From the NCBI GenBank assembly GCA_030263275.1, contig SZOR01000079.1:1-18979 (forward strand): a stretch of DNA of 18,979 nucleotides. The letters run 5' to 3'. Below the pieces are notes generated by a model that saw only the letters and a list, made by a program, of their open reading frames with translations, had not been told where the DNA came from and searched no databases. The position numbers and the translations under genes are program-made. Origin of the DNA: DSNY01 sp016861185 (GTDB lineage: Bacteria > Pseudomonadota > Gammaproteobacteria > Burkholderiales > Burkholderiaceae_F). Below, piece by piece: positions 14,564 to 18,979 of this stretch (the first letter of the stretch is position 1; every line of letters starts with the position of its first letter).

Positions 14564-14592
14564 ACTATCCATGCCATGGCGCCGGCCGTTAA
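14564..14592 (-). promoter_or_regulatory. Candidate sigma-70 promoter of the PEP-CTERM gene
   Basis: On the minus strand a -35-like TTAACG (14592-14587) and a -10 GATAGT (14569-14564) are separated by exactly 17 bases. Transcription would start about 50 bases before the ATG. The -35 abuts the T-tract of the kinase terminator. Confidence 0.4.
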
Positions 14593-14629
14593 CAAAAACA
14601 ACGGCTTGTGTTCCAGCCAACACACCAGC
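14591..14629 (-). terminator. Rho-independent terminator of the PAS hybrid kinase
   Basis: On the minus strand, GCTGGTGTGTT pairs with AACACAAGCC (six plus about three pairs with a two-base bulge) around a GGCTGG loop. It is followed by GTTGTTTTTGTT, a T-rich tail. It starts about 70 bases after the kinase stop codon. Confidence 0.6.
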
Positions 14630-14697
14630 TGGCGAAGGTGTCAAATCTCCCGACGCAACCCGTGCGTGTCCGCGCGCGGGCTCGCCGAGCGGCGCGG

Positions 14698-17600
14698 TCA
14701 GCGTGGACGCGCGAGCGCGGCGTCGATGCCGCGCAGGAACGGGCCGGCCTCGATCGGCTTGGTCCAGTAGTCGGCGAATCCCGCCGCGCGCGCGTGCGCG
14801 ATGTCGGCCGGCATCGCGTTGGCCGACAGTCCGATGCACGGGATCGACTTCGTTTCCGGGCGCGCGCGCAGCTCCGCAAGCAGGGTTGCGCCGTCGGTGT
14901 CGGGCAGCCGCATGTCGAGCAGGATCAGATCGGGCTGGCACACCGCGGCCATCACGCGGCCGCTGGCGCCGTCGCCCGCGGTGAACAGCTTCACGTTCGG
15001 CCGCAGCGCGAGAAGCTGCTCGACGACCGCGACGTTCGACGGGTTGTCCTCGACGTACAGCACGGTGCCGCGCACGTCGTCGCGCGGCTCCACGCTGGCC
15101 GGTGCGATCGACTGCAGCACGTCGGCGGCTTCGTCGCGCGCGGCCGACGCGGCTTGCAGCGCCACGTGGAACGCGCTGCCTGCGCCGGGTTCGCTGGTCA
15201 CGGTGAGCCGGCCGCCCATCTGCTCGACGAGCCGCAGCGCGATCGTCAGGCCGATGCCGGTGCCTTCGATCGGCGCCGACTCCATGCCGAGCCGGTTGAA
15301 CGGTTCGAAGAGCTTTTCGATCTGTGCGGGCGCGAGCCCCGGCCCGGTGTCGCGCACGGTGATCAGCGCGCGGCCTTCGGCATCGGCGTCCAGGTCGACG
15401 TCGATGCGGCCGCCTTCGCGGTTGTACTTCACCGCGTTCGACAGCAGGTTCAGCAGCACCTGCTTGAGCCGCGTGCGGTCGGCCCAGACGCTGGCCGGCG
15501 CGCGCGCGGTCTGCGTCTGCCCGATCCCAAGGCGCCTGCGCTGCGCGTCGGCCGCCACCAGCGCGACGCACTCGTCGATGACCTCGGCCAGCGGAACGAT
15601 CGCCATCGAAAGCCGCAGCGCGCCCGCCTCGATGCGCGACAGGTCGAGGATCTCGTTGATCAGGTTCAGCAGGTGCCAGCCGGCCTGCTGGATCTTGTCG
15701 ACGCGGTCGCGCTGCGCAGGCGCCAGCGGATGCGCGCGGTCCAGCTCGAGCACCTGCGTGAAGCCGATGATCGCGTTCAGCGGCGTGCGCAGTTCGTGGC
15801 TCATCCGCGACAGGAACTCGCTTTTCGCCTGGCTCGCGCGCTCGGCGGTTTCCTTCGCCAGCAGCGCGGCCTCCGCGGTGCGCCGCTCGGTCACGTCCCA
15901 GGCCACGCCGAGCTGACGCACGCGCCGGCCCTGCGCGTCGCGTTCGATCTGCGCGCGGTGCGCGAGATGCCGCACCGCGCCGTCGGGCAGCACGATGCGC
16001 GCCTCGAAATCGAGCGGCTGTCCCGTCTCGAGCGCGCGCAGGCTCTCGCGCTGCACGCGCTCGCGGTCGTCGGGGTGGACGAACCGCCGCCACTGCTGCG
16101 CGAGGTCGCCGAGTTCGGCACGCTCTCGGCCGTACAGCTTGCACATCTCGTCGTCCCAGGCGACCGCGCCGGTGGCGAGATCGACTTCCCACAGGCCGAT
16201 GCCGACCGCGCTCGTGGTCATCCGCATGCGCTCGAGCAGCGCGCGCGCGGTCTGCTCGGCGGCGCGCAGCGCGCGCTCGGCCTGCACGCGCGCGCTGACG
16301 TCGAACGTCACGCCGTACATCCGCACCGGCTCGCCCGCCTCGTTGCGCTGGTAGACGCCGCGCACCGCGAGGTGGCGGATCGACCCGTCCGGATGGATCG
16401 TGCGGTATTCGGCCTCGAACGGCTTGTCTTCGAGCCGTGCTTCGATCGACGCCTGCTTGAGCGCGGGCAGGTCGGCCGGCGCGATCGTCGCTTCGAGCGC
16501 CCGCCACAGGTCTTCGTACGGCCCCGGCGGCACGCCGTGCATGCGGCACAGCAGCTCGTCGGCGTCCATCTTGCGCGTGCGCGCGTCGATGTGCCACGCC
16601 GCCAGCCCGGCCGCCTGCGTGGCGAGCTTCAGCCTTTCGGCCAGCTCGAGCGCGCGCTGCTCCGCTGCGTGGCTTTCGGTGACGTCCCAGTTGACGCCGA
16701 CCATGCGTACGACCACGCCGGCGGCGTCGCGCTCGACGCTGCCGCGCGAAGCGAGGTGCCGCACGGTGCCGTCGGGCCAGACGACGCGAAACTCGATGTC
16801 GAGCGGCGCCAGGCCGTCCCATGCGTCCTGCACCGCGCGCGCTGCGCGGCTGCGATCGTCGGGGTGGACCGCGTCGAGCCAGATGCGGTCGCCGAAGCTC
16901 TCGCGCGTTGCGCCGAACAGCGCGTACATCGCGTCGTCCCACACCGACGCGCCGGTCGCCAGGTCCCAGACCCACACGCCCATGCCGACCGAAGCGGTCG
17001 CCAGCCGCAGCCGGTCCGACAGTTCGTCGCGTTCGCGCTGCGCGCGGCGGATCTCGGTGATGTCGATATCGGTGCCGAGCACGTGCGCGGCGCGCCCCTC
17101 GGCGTCGCGCCGGAAGACGAAGCGCTCGGCGATCACGCGCTCCTCGCCGTCGGGGCGGACGATGCGGTATTCGCACTCGCCGCCTTCGGCGGGCGTGCGC
17201 TCCGCGCCGAAGCGCTGCGCCACGCGCGCGCGATCGTCCGGGTGCACGCAGGCGAGCCACGCCGCGTGCGTCGGCACCCAGTCGGGCGGCTGCCCGTACA
17301 GCTCGTACATGCGCGCGTCCCAGGTCGCGCCTTCGGCTCCGAGCGCGCATTCCCACACGCCGATGCCGGCCGTCCGGGTGGCCAGCTCGAGCCGCTCGTT
17401 GGCCGAGCGCAGCGCGGCTTCGGCGCGGCGCGTTTCGGTCACGTCGAGCGAGGCGCCGACGACGTGCAGCGGCTGCCCGGCGGCGTCGCGCCGCAGCGCG
17501 CGCCGCGACAGGATGTGCCGCACGCCCTTGTGCGGATGGTTGATGCGGTATTCGAGCTCGATCGGCTCGTCGCTCGCGTGCGAACGCGCGCGCGCGGCGA

Positions 17601-18979
17601 GCACCGCCGCGCGGTCTTCGGGCAGCACGGCGGCGAAGAACTGCTCGCCCGCGGGCAGCGGCCCGTCGGGATCGAAGCCGTACATCAGCTTCATCTGGCG
17701 GTCGGCGTCGAGCGAAGCGCCGTCCAGGCCCTGCAACCAGAAGCCGATGCCGGTGGCGGCCGCGGCAAGCTGCTGCCGCTCGTTGATCTCCTGCAGCCGG
17801 CGCTGCGCGGTTCGGCTCGCGGTGACGTCGATCGTCGCGCCGACCACGCGCAGCACGCGACCGTCGGCGCCGCGTTCGGCGCGCCCGCGCGAGTTCAGAT
17901 AGACGACCGCGCCGTCGGGCCGCACGATGCGGTACTCGAACTCGACCGCGTGATCCGCGTCCAGGATCTGCTGCCAGGCGGCCAGCGCGCCCGCGCGATC
18001 CTCCGGATGGACCATCGCCACCGCCTGTTCGCGCGTCGGCGCTTCGCCGGGCGGCAGGCCGTACAGCCGGAACATCACCGGGTCCCAGCGTGCCGCGCCG
18101 TTGGCGTCGCGCTCCCAAGTGCCGATCGCGCCGATTTCGGTCGACAGCCGCAACCGCGCGAGCGCGTCCTGCAACTGCTGCGCGGTGCGGCGCGACGCGG
18201 TGACGTCGAGCGACGCCCCGATCACGCGCCACGGCGTGCCGTCGGCGCGGCGGTCCGCGCGGCCGCGCGAGGCGAGGTGAACGACGCTGCCGTCGCGCCG
18301 GACGATGCGGCACTCCCACTCGACCGCGCCGGTCGAATTGGCCATACGCTTCCACGCATCGGCGAAGATCGCGCGGTCCTCCGGATGCACCAGCGACAGC
18401 ACCACGTCGAGCGCGGGCGCGACGGGCGCACGCGGCAGTCCATAGAAGTCGAACATCGCCTCGTCCCAGCGCGCTTCGCCGGTTTCGAGGTTGCGTTCCC
18501 ACGACGCGATGCCGCCCGCTTCGGCCGCCAGTCGCAGCCGCTCCTGCGCGTCGCGCAGGCGGGCGGCCGCTTCGCGCGACGCGGTGACGTCGAGCGTGGC
18601 GCCCAGCACGCGAACGAGCCGGCCGTCGGCGCCGCGTTCGGCCCGCCCGCGCGCGACCAGGTGGCGCACGCCACCATCGGGCCGCACGACGCGGAATTCG
18701 TACTCGACCGGCGCGTCCGTCGTGCGCATGCGTTCCCACGCGGCGAGGAAAGCCGGCCGGTCGGCCGGGTGAATGTGCGCGAGCATCGCGTCGAAACTCG
18801 GCACCGGGCCGGCGCGCGGCAGGTCGAAGAAGTCGAACAGCAGCGGATCCCAGCGGCCTTCGTTCGTCTCGAGCACGCGGTCCCAGGACGCGATGCCGCC
18901 CGCATCGACTGCCAGTCGCAGGCGCTCGAGCGCGTCGTGCAGGCGTACCTCGGCCTCGCGCGAGGCGGTGACGTCGATC
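14698..18979 (-). CDS. Hybrid sensor histidine kinase with tandem PAS array, 5' end beyond window
   Basis: About 1427 residues are visible and the N-terminus is missing: the frame enters the window as IDVTASREA, the closing motif of one more PAS unit. Eight complete PAS_3/PAC units follow, each about 125-138 residues, recognisable by W at the start of the fold, VHPxDR in the middle, (E/R)YRIVRPDG, and a final G(A/V)xxDVT. The closing DVT motifs sit near 18970, 18585, 18203, 17825, 17438, 17062, 16683, 16308 and 15893. Then come HisKA with SHELRTPLN (phospho-His codon 15796-15798), HATPase_c with NLLSNAVKY, DTGPGL and GTGIGL, and a receiver with phospho-Asp in LLDMRLPD (codon 14914-14916) and YWTKPI. 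No membrane segment is seen in this part, so it may be cytosolic. The signal is unknown and no partner response regulator is adjacent. It has its own terminator. Confidence 0.95.
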   Translation of the reverse strand, partial: IDVTASREAEVRLHDALERLRLAVDAGGIASWDRVLETNEGRWDPLLFDFFDLPRAGPVPSFDAMLAHIHPADRPAFLAAWERMRTTDAPVEYEFRVVRPDGGVRHLVARGRAERGADGRLVRVLGATLDVTASREAAARLRDAQERLRLAAEAGGIASWERNLETGEARWDEAMFDFYGLPRAPVAPALDVVLSLVHPEDRAIFADAWKRMANSTGAVEWECRIVRRDGSVVHLASRGRADRRADGTPWRVIGASLDVTASRRTAQQLQDALARLRLSTEIGAIGTWERDANGAARWDPVMFRLYGLPPGEAPTREQAVAMVHPEDRAGALAAWQQILDADHAVEFEYRIVRPDGAVVYLNSRGRAERGADGRVLRVVGATIDVTASRTAQRRLQEINERQQLAAAATGIGFWLQGLDGASLDADRQMKLMYGFDPDGPLPAGEQFFAAVLPEDRAAVLAARARSHASDEPIELEYRINHPHKGVRHILSRRALRRDAAGQPLHVVGASLDVTETRRAEAALRSANERLELATRTAGIGVWECALGAEGATWDARMYELYGQPPDWVPTHAAWLACVHPDDRARVAQRFGAERTPAEGGECEYRIVRPDGEERVIAERFVFRRDAEGRAAHVLGTDIDITEIRRAQRERDELSDRLRLATASVGMGVWVWDLATGASVWDDAMYALFGATRESFGDRIWLDAVHPDDRSRAARAVQDAWDGLAPLDIEFRVVWPDGTVRHLASRGSVERDAAGVVVRMVGVNWDVTESHAAEQRALELAERLKLATQAAGLAAWHIDARTRKMDADELLCRMHGVPPGPYEDLWRALEATIAPADLPALKQASIEARLEDKPFEAEYRTIHPDGSIRHLAVRGVYQRNEAGEPVRMYGVTFDVSARVQAERALRAAEQTARALLERMRMTTSAVGIGLWEVDLATGAVAWDDEMCKLYGRERAELGDLAQQWRRFVHPDDRERVQRESLRALETGQPLDFEARIVLPDGAVRHLAHRAQIERDAQGRRVRQLGVAWDVTERRTAEAALLAKETAERASQAKSEFLSRMSHELRTPLNAIIGFTQVLELDRAHPLAPAQRDRVDKIQQAGWHLLNLINEILDLSRIEAGALRLSMAIVPLAEVIDECVALVAADAQRRRLGIGQTQTARAPASVWADRTRLKQVLLNLLSNAVKYNREGGRIDVDLDADAEGRALITVRDTGPGLAPAQIEKLFEPFNRLGMESAPIEGTGIGLTIALRLVEQMGGRLTVTSEPGAGSAFHVALQAASAARDEAADVLQSIAPASVEPRDDVRGTVLYVEDNPSNVAVVEQLLALRPNVKLFTAGDGASGRVMAAVCQPDLILLDMRLPDTDGATLLAELRARPETKSIPCIGLSANAMPADIAHARAAGFADYWTKPIEAGPFLRGIDAALARPR

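Noticed and set aside
14593..14660. Sigma-54 promoter for the PEP-CTERM gene, or a sigma-70 promoter from the TTGACA at about 14636-14641
   Set aside because: A TTGGCTGG stretch lacks the required TTGC at -12 spacing, and no -10 follows the TTGACA at 16-18 bases. A better pair lies at 14564-14592.
14234..18739. A 1501-codon minus-strand open frame overlapping the PAS kinase
   Set aside because: It is an Arg/Ala-rich frame-shifted shadow of the kinase without any domain. High GC content removes stops.

Overview
The window is GC-rich chromosomal DNA, tightly packed, with short gaps, several overlapping stop/start codons and GTG starts. A class I fructose-1,6-bisphosphatase, a gamma/beta-type PepN aminopeptidase, a PEP-CTERM protein and a very large PAS hybrid kinase together suggest a free-living betaproteobacterium, most likely Burkholderiales. 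That placement is an inference from gene content and composition, not from a marker gene. I see no tRNA, rRNA, CRISPR array, transposase or prophage gene. LAYOUT: (a) 1-6163, all on the minus strand. Reading in transcription order there is a secreted S33-type alpha/beta hydrolase, a NatA-like ABC ATPase coupled to it by an ATGA overlap, a NatB-like ABC-2 permease, a membrane-anchored Ser/Thr kinase with a C-terminal PEGA-like domain, and a second kinase-fold protein cut by the window edge that has lost nearly all catalytic motifs and looks like a pseudokinase. (b) 6271-8700: a Gdx/SugE-type small multidrug resistance transporter on the minus strand, divergent from a plus-strand pair made of an EamA/DMT permease (probably leaderless) and an NADPH:quinone oxidoreductase. 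(c) 8720-13483, all minus: pepN, then fbp after one base, then an isoprenylcysteine-methyltransferase-like membrane protein, then a small secreted protein that probably has its own promoter next to a CRP-like palindrome. (d) 13484-13983: a 500-base stretch with no convincing gene but with two clear hairpins. (e) 13984-18979, minus: a small PEP-CTERM protein with its own promoter, and upstream of it a huge hybrid sensor kinase with eight complete PAS units plus the edge of a ninth, followed by HisKA, HATPase and a receiver. Its 5' end lies beyond the window. HOW THE PARTS MAY WORK TOGETHER: the hydrolase and NatAB genes look like one export or peptide-handling unit. The kinase and pseudokinase form a tandem paralogous pair that may act together. 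pepN and fbp would connect amino-acid release with gluconeogenesis. The most interesting items are the decayed kinase beside its active paralogue, the PAS array, and a heptamer-based inverted repeat that sits between natA and natB and appears to supply the last 36 residues of NatA. I did not find a clear new defence or mobile system here.
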